Source: Glaciecola sp049650345
GTDB lineage: Bacteria > Pseudomonadota > Gammaproteobacteria > Enterobacterales > Alteromonadaceae
Direction: 5' to 3'
DNA: 64,000 nt
Assembly (NCBI GenBank): GCA_049650345.1
Contig: JBARZY010000084.1
Span: forward strand, 122,011 to 186,010
The translations under genes and the position numbers were made by a program. The notes beneath the pieces are model-generated. The model saw nothing but the letters and a program-made list of their open reading frames with translations. It was not told the DNA's origin and did no database searches. Below, piece by piece: positions 7,348-13,963 of this stretch (position 1 is its first letter; each line of letters opens with the position of its first letter).

Positions 7348-8022
7348 ATGAAATCTATGACAGTGATCTTTCCTCTTCTAGGTATATGGCAAGTGGTCAC
7401 ATCGCCTGCTGATCATGTACCTAGTCATTACACAGATGCATGGGGTATGACTTATGCATTTGATTTCGCTAAAAGCGAGGATGCGAAATTTTCATTGTTT
7501 GCACGTTTAAAGGGTGTGAATATACAAGCTTGTAAAGCTTGGAATGCAGAGGTCATAAGCCCAATAACTGGAAGGGTAGTGGAGGTTCAGAATAATGCTC
7601 CTGATCGCAAAAGGCTTAGCCTATTCAAAGATGTTATCTCTGGTATTTACCCTATCTTACTAGGCAAGAAAACAAGACGCCTAAATAAGATATTTGGTAA
7701 TTATGTAATTATTGAAGGCACGAGCTGTTGTTGTCTGTTAGCACATTTAAAAGGAAGCACCATAGGACTAAAAGCCGGCGATTATATCAAAGCCGGCGAT
7801 TATATCGGAAGAATTGGTCATAGCGGCAGCTCTCAGAAACCACATTTGCATTTTCAGCTCATGGACTCTCCAAATCTATTTGAGTCAAAAGGCATTCCAG
7901 CCAATTTCGATTTAATCAGCAAAGATGATGAAGATAAGTGGGTTGAATTGCAGAAGTTTGTGCCTCCTCGTCATCAAGTAATACAGGCAGCTAACAAAGC
8001 ATTACAGCAGACAAGCCGCTGA
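7348..8022 (+). CDS. Cassette 10: M23-family metallopeptidase
   Basis: A 224-residue LytM-type zinc peptidase. The metal-binding pattern is seen as an upstream His followed by TYAFDF, a beta segment with YVIIEG and LLAHL, and the final HLHFQ (HxH) motif after GHSGSSQKP. M23 enzymes usually cut peptide cross-links of peptidoglycan; no clear signal peptide is visible, so export is uncertain. The start is unsure: ATG at 7348 or 7357, neither with a good ribosome site; upstream in-frame GTG lies in attC9. An exact 18-bp tandem duplication at 7771-7806 repeats KAGDYI in frame. The last residues and stop lie inside attC10. Confidence 0.82.
   Translation: MKSMTVIFPLLGIWQVVTSPADHVPSHYTDAWGMTYAFDFAKSEDAKFSLFARLKGVNIQACKAWNAEVISPITGRVVEVQNNAPDRKRLSLFKDVISGIYPILLGKKTRRLNKIFGNYVIIEGTSCCCLLAHLKGSTIGLKAGDYIKAGDYIGRIGHSGSSQKPHLHFQLMDSPNLFESKGIPANFDLISKDDEDKWVELQKFVPPRHQVIQAANKALQQTSR
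7771..7806 (+). repeat. 18-bp perfect tandem duplication inside the M23 gene
   Basis: AAAGCCGGCGATTATATC is present twice head to tail, adding six residues (KAGDYI) to a surface loop just before the GxxGxSG segment of the peptidase. Perfect identity points to a recent event. Confidence 0.95.
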
Positions 8023-8036
8023 ATGCGGTGTTATAT
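7989..8036 (+). other. attC10 (48 bp, very short)
   Basis: Starts with AGCTAAC and ends with GTTATAT. Internal arms AACA/TGTT, GCATT/AATGC and CAGC/GCTG pair into one hairpin, so it looks like a complete but unusually short site. The preceding gene ends inside it. Confidence 0.75.
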
Positions 8037-8052
8037 AACTCGAGGATTTTGA

Positions 8053-8493
8053 ATGGAAAGGAATTATCAGCTTGTAATTGCTGGCGGCTTAAGCTTTTTA
8101 GCGTCCTTATTGCATATCGCTTGTATCTTCGGCGGTCCCGATTGGTATTTGTTTTTTGGAGCAGGCGACAGAATGGCGCAACTTGCCTCTGTTGGTGATC
8201 CTTATCCCACTATGGTTACTCTAGTTATTGCTTGTGTCCTCGCTGGCTGGGGACTTTATGCATGGTCAGGCGCAGGACTTATTTTTAAATTGCCATTCTT
8301 GAAGACTTGTTTAGTGCTAATTACTGCTGTTTATCTTGTCCGTGGTATTGCCGGACTGTTTGCACCGTTCCTTACGTCAGATCCGGTTGTACATCAAAAT
8401 TCAACGACTTTCTGGCTAGTAAGTTCGGTAATCTGTTGTATTTATGGTACGTATTATCTCTTGGGCACAAAGAAGCTATGGCGGCAGTTTTGA
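8053..8493 (+). CDS. Cassette 11: four-span membrane protein, unknown
   Basis: A 146-residue protein with four predicted membrane spans (about residues 5-25, 54-72, 82-104 and 118-138), short loops and a basic C terminus. The fold resembles small chromosomal membrane proteins of unknown function. ATG at 8053 has a CGAGGA ribosome site. The downstream attC begins 11 nt after the stop. Confidence 0.75.
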   Translation: MERNYQLVIAGGLSFLASLLHIACIFGGPDWYLFFGAGDRMAQLASVGDPYPTMVTLVIACVLAGWGLYAWSGAGLIFKLPFLKTCLVLITAVYLVRGIAGLFAPFLTSDPVVHQNSTTFWLVSSVICCIYGTYYLLGTKKLWRQF

Positions 8494-8503
8494 ATTTGTG
8501 GTT

Positions 8504-8572
8504 ACATAACAAAATCATGAAGACGGATGTTCGCGAAGAGCGCACGCCCAAAGCTTATGCAAGGTGTTATGT
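8504..8572 (+). other. attC11
   Basis: 69-bp site from ACATAAC to GTTATGT, similar to attC1 and, in its left half, attC16. Confidence 0.88.
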
Positions 8573-8605
8573 ACTTGTAGGAAAATTAAGTTAAAAGGAT
8601 GTTTA

Positions 8606-8824
8606 ATGTCTAGATTTCGTTGCTTAAAAAAGTCACAAAACAATCTCTTAGCAGGGGTTGCAGCAGGAATGGGAGAATTTGTTGGATGGTCAGCCACGAG
8701 AGCTAGAGCTGGTTGGGTAATATTTGGTATTTTCTCTTTTGGGTTTGCTATAGTTATTTACACGATTTTGGCTTTTCTATTTCCCCCCCCAAACCATTTT
8801 GATTTGAATGAGTTTAGACGGTAG
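8606..8824 (+). CDS. Cassette 12: PspC-domain protein
   Basis: A 72-residue protein that is a single PspC domain: a cationic start, LLAGVAAGMGEFVGW (family signature of AGVxxGxxxxxGW), a conserved arginine and a long hydrophobic segment (about residues 30-57) ending in PPP. In Enterobacteria PspC is an inner-membrane sensor of the phage-shock response that binds PspA and PspB; stand-alone PspC domains are common and not all linked to that pathway. No pspA or pspB is nearby. ATG at 8606 follows AAAAGGA. A small cytoplasmic-membrane protein with possible stress role. Confidence 0.88.
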   Translation: MSRFRCLKKSQNNLLAGVAAGMGEFVGWSATRARAGWVIFGIFSFGFAIVIYTILAFLFPPPNHFDLNEFRR

Positions 8825-8835
8825 TTTTGCGTCGT

Positions 8836-8943
8836 ACATAACAACCAAATAAACTCACTCACTTCGTTCGTTGGGACGCATATATGTGGGGCGGCTTCGC
8901 CATTATGCACCACATGTCTGCGCCCGTTATTGGAAAGTTATGT
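8836..8943 (+). other. attC12
   Basis: 108-bp site from ACATAAC to GTTATGT, close to attC14 over its whole right half (GTGGGGCGGCTTCGCCATTA). Confidence 0.88.
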
Positions 8944-9007
8944 CAGAGTGGATTTTAAGCTCAAAATAAAGCACGACCATCATCTGATTTGCATATAGGA
9001 AAATGAT

Positions 9008-9256
9008 TTGAAACACAGTATATTATTTTTATTTTTTTTGGTATTCATACAGGGGTGTCAGGCAAACCATGATCTAACTGATAAACACAGGAAAGATGGC
9101 GCTTCACCCAAGGTTGAATTTGGAGCTACTTGTAATCTGAATAACAGTAGCGAATCTCGGGTTAGAAGTTGCTCAATAGGTGGTCAAGATCTATTAGGAG
9201 CGACTTGCTCATGCAACACTGAAAATGGTATCCACTTTGGGGTTGTGGGTCGATGA
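9008..9256 (+). CDS. Cassette 13: small lipoprotein, unknown
   Basis: An 82-residue protein with a lipoprotein signal (hydrophobic residues 4-14, lipobox IQGC at 14-17). The mature part has four cysteines near the C terminus, in two CS-containing turns (RSCSIG and ATCSCN), and ends in VVGR. The TTG start at 9008 is preceded by TAGGA; the ATG five nt upstream runs into a stop after two codons. Function unknown. Confidence 0.7.
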   Translation: MKHSILFLFFLVFIQGCQANHDLTDKHRKDGASPKVEFGATCNLNNSSESRVRSCSIGGQDLLGATCSCNTENGIHFGVVGR

Positions 9257-9466
9257 TGTAAAAGACGAGCAAAGGGATACTCGTTCTTTCAAGAGTTCCT
9301 CTCATCTGTTTTCAATAAGTCAATTTCGGGTTCGCGAGCATTCGCTGTTTGGTTCTCGCTGCCAGGCATCAGTTGTAGTATTAGATTCAAACGAGTATTG
9401 TTTTACCTAAATGGATAGCGCAAGGAAACATGGAATGTTTAATCAAAGCCGCACCAAACCGAAACA
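9257..9466 (+). other. Unexplained tail of cassette 13
   Basis: About 210 bp between the lipoprotein stop and attC13. No frame here has a plausible start with ribosome site; the longest frame (9225-9410) starts inside the upstream gene. It may be a 3' untranslated tail or a decayed second gene. Confidence 0.4.
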
Positions 9467-9580
9467 ACATAACAAACGCATCAGCTCACTCCCTTCGGTC
9501 GCTGGGACAACTTTAAGTGCGGCCTTCGCTTCGCTCAATGTGCCCGCCCATAAACTTGCCCGCTATGCGGGGTGTTAAAC
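9467..9580 (+). other. attC13
   Basis: 114-bp site from ACATAAC to GTTAAAC with long imperfect arms (AAGTGCGGCC with GCGGGGTG ends). Confidence 0.85.
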
Positions 9581-9615
9581 ACTTTTCTGTTTGGCATTAA
9601 CAAAAAGGATTTAAA

Positions 9616-10026
9616 ATGTACAAAGGCTCTTGTCTATGTGGTGCAATCAAGGTTGAACTCACAGGTTCAATAGATAGCATCATTCATTGCCATTGTTCAT
9701 TGTGTCGTAAAAATAGTGGCACAGCTTACGCGACAAATGGTTTTATAAACGCAAATGAATTCAACGTTAATGACCCAGAAAATAAACTTACCCACTTCGA
9801 ATTTAAAAAAGGTAAGTTAAGGCACTTTTGCTCTGTATGTGCCTCTCCTGTTTTTAGCTCAAATACTGATAATCCAACAAAACTTAGGATTCGTCTTGGT
9901 ATTCTAGACACAGACATCGTAGAAAGACCGATATCTCACAACTTTGTTTCATCTAAGGCGAACTGGGATGATTTGGATGCAGTAATACCAAAATATGATC
10001 GCTTTGAACCTAGCAGAGCGAGGTAG
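9616..10026 (+). CDS. Cassette 14: GFA/CENP-V family zinc protein
   Basis: A 136-residue protein of the Gfa fold. Zinc ligand motifs are CLCG (Cys6, Cys8), CHCSLCR (near residue 26) and CSVC (near residue 72), the set expected for the family. The prototype was reported to speed formation of S-hydroxymethylglutathione, but most homologues have no proven activity. ATG at 9616 follows AAAAGGA. GFA genes are among the recurrent cargo of chromosomal integrons. Probably cytoplasmic; no partner nearby. Confidence 0.92.
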   Translation: MYKGSCLCGAIKVELTGSIDSIIHCHCSLCRKNSGTAYATNGFINANEFNVNDPENKLTHFEFKKGKLRHFCSVCASPVFSSNTDNPTKLRIRLGILDTDIVERPISHNFVSSKANWDDLDAVIPKYDRFEPSRAR

Positions 10027-10038
10027 TAATTTGCACGC

Positions 10039-10146
10039 ACCTAACAACCCAATCAACACTCTCATTTCGTTCGCTGGGACGCATACACGTGGGGCGGCTT
10101 TGCCATTATGCCCCACTTGCCTGCGCCCGTTATTAAAAAGTTATAC
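10039..10146 (+). other. attC14
   Basis: 108-bp site from ACCTAAC to GTTATAC, near-identical to attC12 in its right half. Confidence 0.9.
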
Positions 10147-10160
10147 CTCTACGGATTGAC

Positions 10161-10185
10161 CAATGTAACCATTTGGGTTACATTG
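10161..10185 (+). promoter_or_regulatory. HigA operator palindrome
   Basis: CAATGTAACC and GGTTACATTG form perfect 10-bp arms with a 5-bp spacer, ending five bp before the higB start. This is the position and form of a toxin-antitoxin autoregulatory operator; HigA is the likely ligand. Confidence 0.75.
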
Positions 10186-10189
10186 AGTT

Positions 10190-10467
10190 ATGATAAAAAG
10201 TTTCCTACATAAAGGTCTACAAAAGTTCTCCCAAAAGGTTGTACGGCTGGTATTCAGAAAAAGCATGAGAAGAAACTCAGACTAATACTATCCAATTTAG
10301 ATCAAACAGAGTGTTCAGATGATATGGATTTACCGGGTCTTTTTATGCATAAACTGAAAGGTGATAAGAAGGATATATGGTCAGTTAGGGTAAGTGGCAA
10401 CTGGCGTATAACTTATCGGTTTATAGGTAAGGACATCGAACTCGTCAACTATGAGGACTATCATTAA
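10190..10467 (+). pseudogene. higB: Cassette 15: HigB-type toxin gene with a 1-nt deletion
   Basis: The gene starts at ATG 10190 (MIKSFLHKGL) and shifts frame near 10237-10238. Restoring one base, most simply a third G in AAAAGG, gives GCTAGIQKKH, then KLRLILSNLD ... WSVRVSGNWRITYRF ... VNYEDYH, a textbook RelE/HigB mRNA interferase of 92 residues. The span is 278 nt, one short of a multiple of three. As it stands, translation ends after 31 codons, so the toxin should be inactive. The stop of the restored frame overlaps the higA start (TAATG). The operator and the antitoxin gene remain intact. A sequencing error at the homopolymer is the main alternative. Confidence 0.88.
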
Positions 10468-10763
10468 TGACTATTCATAACCCGGCCCATCCAGGTGAAA
10501 TATTAAAAGAACTTGTGATAGAGCCTCTTCAATTAACAATTACTGATGTCGCCGCACATTTAGATGTTAGTCGAAAAACGTTATCCAAAGTCCTTAATTG
10601 TCGAGCATCTATTTCTCCAGAAATGGCACTTCGTCTTGAATTGGTCTTTGGTAAGCCGTCCGCAGATCATTGGTTGAAGCTTCAAAATTCACATGATTTG
10701 TGGATGGCTAGACAAAATAAGTCAGCTTTGAACGTAGAGCCTTACAAAACTTTGGTGGCGTAA
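10467..10763 (+). CDS. higA: Cassette 15: HigA-type antitoxin
   Basis: A 98-residue XRE-family antitoxin with the HigA opening (HNPAHPGEILKE) and a helix-turn-helix at about residues 25-50 (TDVAAHLDVSRKTLSKVLN). HigA binds and neutralises HigB and represses the operon through the upstream palindrome. The start overlaps the higB stop by one base, the normal translational coupling. Length is typical. The partner toxin carries a frameshift, so this gene may now act only as a repressor or as an anti-addiction factor against related modules. Confidence 0.95.
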   Translation: MTIHNPAHPGEILKELVIEPLQLTITDVAAHLDVSRKTLSKVLNCRASISPEMALRLELVFGKPSADHWLKLQNSHDLWMARQNKSALNVEPYKTLVA

Positions 10764-10768
10764 TTGTG

Positions 10769-10834
10769 GTATAACAAAACGTTGAAGCGGACAAAAATAA
10801 AAAGCAATTTTCGCCGCTTCACGTGGTGTTATAT
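10769..10834 (+). other. attC15
   Basis: 66-bp site from GTATAAC to GTTATAT, of the same subfamily as attC6-8 (GCGGACAAAAATAA ... TTCGCCGCTT). Confidence 0.9.
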
Positions 10835-10858
10835 TTTTTGTCACACACTGGTGCAATT

Positions 10859-11275
10859 ATGAAACAAGTAGGGTTCTTTACTTTAGGTGCAGTTGTTCCG
10901 GCTACACTTTGCATTGCCTTCTCAACTATGATTCTTAACCATTGCGACGGCAAATTTGGTTGCGCAGGGACTTTCAATTTATTGTTTAAGTTCAGTGTAT
11001 TGCCAATCGCTTTTATTAGTAGCCTTATTTTAATTATTGCTATGTATTTTGTAGGGATATCTGTTCGCTACAAGCCTTGGATTTTGATATTCTTTGGGGC
11101 ACTAGTGAGTTTATTTAATCTTTATTCATTTAAAATGGCTGAGGGTTATGGGTTTACCACTACCACAGTTGTTATTGCAGTAACTACAGCTCTTTCTTTT
11201 ATTGGATTAAGCAGGTTAAATATAACAAAAGTTTTGAAGACGGATGTGACCGAAGAGCAAGCACCTACCGCTTAA
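10859..11275 (+). CDS. Cassette 16: four-span membrane protein, unknown
   Basis: A 138-residue protein with four hydrophobic segments (about residues 6-28, 40-66, 74-92 and 98-116). The C-terminal 18 residues (from NITKVLK) are encoded by the attC16 sequence, and the stop falls inside that site. The start at 10859 lacks a strong ribosome site; GTG at 10851 is an alternative. Not recognised. Confidence 0.68.
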   Translation: MKQVGFFTLGAVVPATLCIAFSTMILNHCDGKFGCAGTFNLLFKFSVLPIAFISSLILIIAMYFVGISVRYKPWILIFFGALVSLFNLYSFKMAEGYGFTTTTVVIAVTTALSFIGLSRLNITKVLKTDVTEEQAPTA

Positions 11276-11288
11276 AACGGCGTTAACT
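11220..11288 (+). other. attC16
   Basis: 69-bp site from ATATAAC to GTTAACT. Most of it is also coding for the tail of the preceding gene. Confidence 0.85.
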
Positions 11289-11301
11289 GTACGGAGAAAA
11301 C

Positions 11302-11730
11302 ATGGAAGTTTCACAGTCAATTTATCAAAGTATCTTTACAAGAGCATATGAAACCACAATCGGAATAGGCCTTGCCATTTTAAGCTCCGGTTTATATTTT
11401 CTTTATTCTCAAACATTCGACTTCAAAGTCCTAATAACAATAATTGTTAGTACAATTTTGATCTTTATTGCCGCCACAGTATTGCTTCATTTAACCACTC
11501 CAATGCCTCACCGCAAAATATGTTTTTACGAAGACCGACTGGAGTTTTATACATACGATAGGAAAAGAGTGGTTAATTGGGATTTAGTTAAAGGTTATAA
11601 GATCAAAAAGTCATTTTTTCCTCAATTCATTATTGAAATAGAGGGGTGGGAAGACATAAAGTTTAGCTATTATACTTTTTCGAAAGAGCAGAGAATCAGC
11701 ATCATGAGGTTGATTAGTGAGTACAGTTAA
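11302..11730 (+). CDS. Cassette 17: two-span membrane protein with PH-like tail
   Basis: A 142-residue protein. Two membrane spans (about residues 18-36 and 42-64) are followed by a soluble beta-rich domain (about 70-142) with the strand pattern and tryptophan placement (VVNWDLVKGY) of bacterial PH-like domains. The layout suggests a cytoplasmic domain at the inner membrane. Assignment to a PH-like fold is inference from pattern only. ATG at 11302 follows GGAGAAA. Its TAA stop is part of the attC17 box AGTTAAC. Confidence 0.72.
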   Translation: MEVSQSIYQSIFTRAYETTIGIGLAILSSGLYFLYSQTFDFKVLITIIVSTILIFIAATVLLHLTTPMPHRKICFYEDRLEFYTYDRKRVVNWDLVKGYKIKKSFFPQFIIEIEGWEDIKFSYYTFSKEQRISIMRLISEYS

Positions 11731-11828
11731 CAAGATGCTAAACTCATTCACTTCGTTCATTGAGACAATGAACGCAGCGGCTTCGCCATTATCGCGGTGT
11801 ATTGCTGCTAGTTTGCAAGGCGTTAGGT
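11725..11828 (+). other. attC17
   Basis: 104-bp site from AGTTAAC to GTTAGGT with long arms (TTCGTTCATTGAGACAATGAA region). Confidence 0.88.
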
Positions 11829-11844
11829 GGCAAAGGAGTTTTTA

Positions 11845-12252
11845 ATGCTGGCAGTTTTTATCGGAGTTGTGCTTTCTTTGCTTCTTATCTTCACCGCAAA
11901 ATTCACGCGCTTCGATAGAGATGTAAGCTTTTATCCCTCCATTCTTATTTTCATCGCCAGTTTCTATATTTTGTTTGCCGTTATAGCGGGTCATTCAGTC
12001 ATTAGAGAAATCAGTATTTCTTCTTTCTTTATCGTATTAGCCCTTTATGGGGCTTACAAATCATTGTTTGTTGTTGGTTTCGCCATTGCATTGCATGGTG
12101 TTTACGATATTTTGCATCTACTTCAATTTAAAGATACCGTTGCGCCATTGTGGTGGGCACCTTTTTGTGCGGCGGTAGACTTTGTTATTGGTATGTGGGT
12201 AATGTACTTATCCAAAAAGCAAACAGTGCAGGTTAAACAGCATGTCACCTAA
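11845..12252 (+). CDS. Cassette 18: four-span membrane protein, unknown
   Basis: A 135-residue protein with four membrane spans (about residues 2-20, 34-52, 60-82 and 98-122). Conserved-looking polar residues sit inside the last spans (HGVYDILH and WWAPFCAAVDF). The ATG at 11845 has an AAGGAG ribosome site; the in-frame GTG at 11827 overlaps attC17. Stop TAA lies in the attC18 box ACCTAAC. Resembles small integral membrane proteins of unknown role. Confidence 0.75.
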   Translation: MLAVFIGVVLSLLLIFTAKFTRFDRDVSFYPSILIFIASFYILFAVIAGHSVIREISISSFFIVLALYGAYKSLFVVGFAIALHGVYDILHLLQFKDTVAPLWWAPFCAAVDFVIGMWVMYLSKKQTVQVKQHVT

Positions 12253-12312
12253 CAAAAACATTAACCGGACATTGGCAAGAGCGGCCAACGCCGGTTATAC
12301 AAAGTGTTACGC
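12247..12312 (+). other. attC18
   Basis: 66-bp site from ACCTAAC to GTTACGC; arms TAACCGGAC and CGCCGGTTA pair. Confidence 0.9.
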
Positions 12313-12328
12313 ATAAGTAGAGAAATCA

Positions 12329-12847
12329 GTGAATACATATATTGTCTTACTAAGAGGTATAAATGTCGGGGGCAAGAACCTTCTCCCAATGAATGAGCTA
12401 AAATTGCTCCTAGAAAGTAACGGTTTTGAAAATGTTTCAACATATATTCAAAGTGGTAACATAATTCTTCAAAGTAACACAGATCCAAAAAATGTGATGA
12501 AAACGCTCATTCAATCACAATTTGGCTTTTCTCCTGAAATACTAGTTTTATCTGATATTGAATTTGATTTATCTGTCAAAAATAATCCATTCAGTGAGCA
12601 TGAAGGAAAACTTGTACATTTCTACTATTGTAAAAATACGCCTAAAATGGATATTGCCAAATTAAAAAAGTTCATCTCAGAAACAGAATCTTATGAGTTA
12701 TCTGGCAACGTTTTCTATCTACACGCACCAGATGGTATTGGGCGTTCTAAATTAGTTGCTAATATAGAGTCATGCTTAGGCATTCCAGCTACCGGTCGAA
12801 ACCTCAATACTATTAACAAGCTCATGGGTATGATAGCGAATGCATAA
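12329..12847 (+). CDS. Cassette 19: DUF1697 family protein
   Basis: A 172-residue DUF1697 protein. The family opening is clear (YIVLLRGINVGGKNLLPM), with YIQSGNI in the middle and the conserved end GRNLNTINKLM. Length matches the family. DUF1697 proteins are widespread cytoplasmic proteins without proven function. The GTG start at 12329 gives the family-typical N terminus; the ribosome site is weak. The stop TAA is inside the attC19 box GCATAAC. Confidence 0.92.
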   Translation: MNTYIVLLRGINVGGKNLLPMNELKLLLESNGFENVSTYIQSGNIILQSNTDPKNVMKTLIQSQFGFSPEILVLSDIEFDLSVKNNPFSEHEGKLVHFYYCKNTPKMDIAKLKKFISETESYELSGNVFYLHAPDGIGRSKLVANIESCLGIPATGRNLNTINKLMGMIANA

Positions 12848-12934
12848 CAATACAATCAACGCCAGCGAGTTGACTCGGACCTCCGTTTCAGCGCTTCGCG
12901 CCTAGACTGCGGCCCTTTATTGTAGGCGTTAGGC
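12842..12934 (+). other. attC19
   Basis: 93-bp site from GCATAAC to GTTAGGC. Arms CAATCAACGCC and AGGCGTT flank an imperfect inner repeat. Confidence 0.88.
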
Positions 12935-12951
12935 GACTATCCATGTCCAAA

Positions 12952-12990
12952 TGTCGCCGACAGAGTAGGCTGTGTCGTGATTTTGTCGTG
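12952..12990 (+). promoter_or_regulatory. Candidate operator cluster of the cassette 20 regulator
   Basis: An 11-bp palindrome TGTCGCCGACA (12952-12962) is followed by TGTCGTG at 12973-12979 and 12984-12990, again 11 bp apart. The same element and spacing occur before the related XRE gene of cassette 9. Confidence 0.45.
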
Positions 12991-13045
12991 TTATTACTTT
13001 TGTAAAACTGCCATAAAGAGACATACAGTTGCAATAAGGAAAATG

Positions 13046-13399
13046 ATGAATATTCAACAACGACGTATGGCAAAAGGGTGGACTCAGGAAGATCTTGCTC
13101 GCCATTCAGGATTAAGTACTCGTACTATTCAAAGAATAGAAAGCGGTCAGAGCATTGGGTTGGAATCTCAAAAATGTATTGCCGCTGTATTTGACGTTTC
13201 TACTAACACTTTAATGCAGGATAAACCTATGAATGACCACGAAAATCAGGAACCATCTAAGTTCTTAAAAAAAGAGCAAGAAGCAATTAAATTTGCTCAA
13301 TTAATATTTAAAGGGCCACAGAAAGGACAAAAAGATCAACTCTTGGAAGTTGAACGCAAGGCAATTAATCAAGTGAAAGCTTTTATAAAAAAGTTATAA
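13046..13399 (+). CDS. Cassette 20: XRE-family regulator
   Basis: A 117-residue protein. Residues 1-52 form a Cro/CI helix-turn-helix (WTQEDLARHSGLSTRTIQRIE core), closely related to that of cassette 9. The rest is a charged, lysine-rich helical tail without membrane spans. The ATG at 13046 sits five nt after TAAGGA; the adjacent ATG at 13043 is also possible, and starts further upstream lie in the leader. The 110-bp leader carries TGTCG repeats, so autoregulation is likely. Confidence 0.82.
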   Translation: MNIQQRRMAKGWTQEDLARHSGLSTRTIQRIESGQSIGLESQKCIAAVFDVSTNTLMQDKPMNDHENQEPSKFLKKEQEAIKFAQLIFKGPQKGQKDQLLEVERKAINQVKAFIKKL

Positions 13400-13400
13400 A

Positions 13401-13441
13401 ATTTAACCAACTATTCTTTGCCCGTTACTAGGGCGTTATAT
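13401..13441 (+). other. attC20 (41 bp, abnormal)
   Basis: ATTTAAC opens and GTTATAT closes only 41 bp, with GCCC ... GGGC arms. It is shorter than a normal attC and may be internally deleted. Confidence 0.55.
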
Positions 13442-13456
13442 GCCAGAGGGATTGAG

Positions 13457-13804
13457 TTGAAGGTCGTTTTATACTTGTTGGCAGGGGCAATGTTAATTCT
13501 AGTTACTGCGTATTATGGTACCTTTTACGTTATGCCGAGTGTTACGGTAATAAATAACTCTGGAACTAGCATTGAATCTGCGACTGTTAATCTCCCTAGC
13601 TCATACTTAGACTTTGGGCCAATTTCTCATGGTAAAACAAATACAATTCATTACTCATTAAAGCAAGTTGACGGCATCTATGAGTACAGTTTTGATTTTG
13701 CCGACGGAGAATCAATTAATGGTAAATGTGGATACGTTACTCAAAATGAAATTAATAAACGTGTTTCATTTATAGTGAGTAAGAAAAAGGTCCTGTGTGA
13801 TTGA
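13457..13804 (+). CDS. Cassette 21: single-span exported protein, unknown
   Basis: A 115-residue protein with an N-terminal membrane segment (about residues 3-24) and a beta-rich exported domain with two cysteines near the end. It resembles small membrane-anchored periplasmic proteins, but no family is recognised. The best start is TTG at 13457 with GAGGG upstream; no ATG is available before the membrane segment. Frames upstream begin inside attC20. Confidence 0.58.
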   Translation: MKVVLYLLAGAMLILVTAYYGTFYVMPSVTVINNSGTSIESATVNLPSSYLDFGPISHGKTNTIHYSLKQVDGIYEYSFDFADGESINGKCGYVTQNEINKRVSFIVSKKKVLCD

Positions 13805-13808
13805 TGGC

Positions 13809-13835
13809 ATATAACAAAAAGGTTCAAGCGGATAC
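13809..13835 (+). other. attC21, left half only
   Basis: ATATAAC followed by AAAAAGGTTCAAGCGGA matches the left half of attC8, but the right half with its GTTRRRY core is missing. The sequence switches to unrelated DNA at about 13832, a deletion joint. Confidence 0.65.
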
Positions 13836-13846
13836 TGCCAAATAAA

Positions 13847-13963
13847 ATGTGGTTTAAAGACGTTGAGTTAGAGTCTAAAGATGTAAAGCTTGTGCCCTTA
13901 GCTATGGATCACAAAGATGTATTAATAAATGCCGCAAGTGACGATGTGTTTAGAAATCATTAA
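13847..13963 (+). pseudogene. Remnant of a GNAT acetyltransferase gene
   Basis: A 38-codon frame (MWFKDVELES, then VKLVPLAMDH and ASDDVF) matches the opening strand and helix of RimJ/RimL-type N-acetyltransferases, where L-x-LVPL followed by a DH and an acidic helix is typical. The rest of the enzyme is missing; the frame stops at 13961. It sits directly after the truncated attC21, in line with a deletion through two cassettes. Confidence 0.6.

Noticed and set aside
9225..9410. 61-residue frame overlapping the end of the cassette 13 lipoprotein
   Set aside because: Start lies inside the lipoprotein gene without a ribosome site, and the product has no recognisable pattern.
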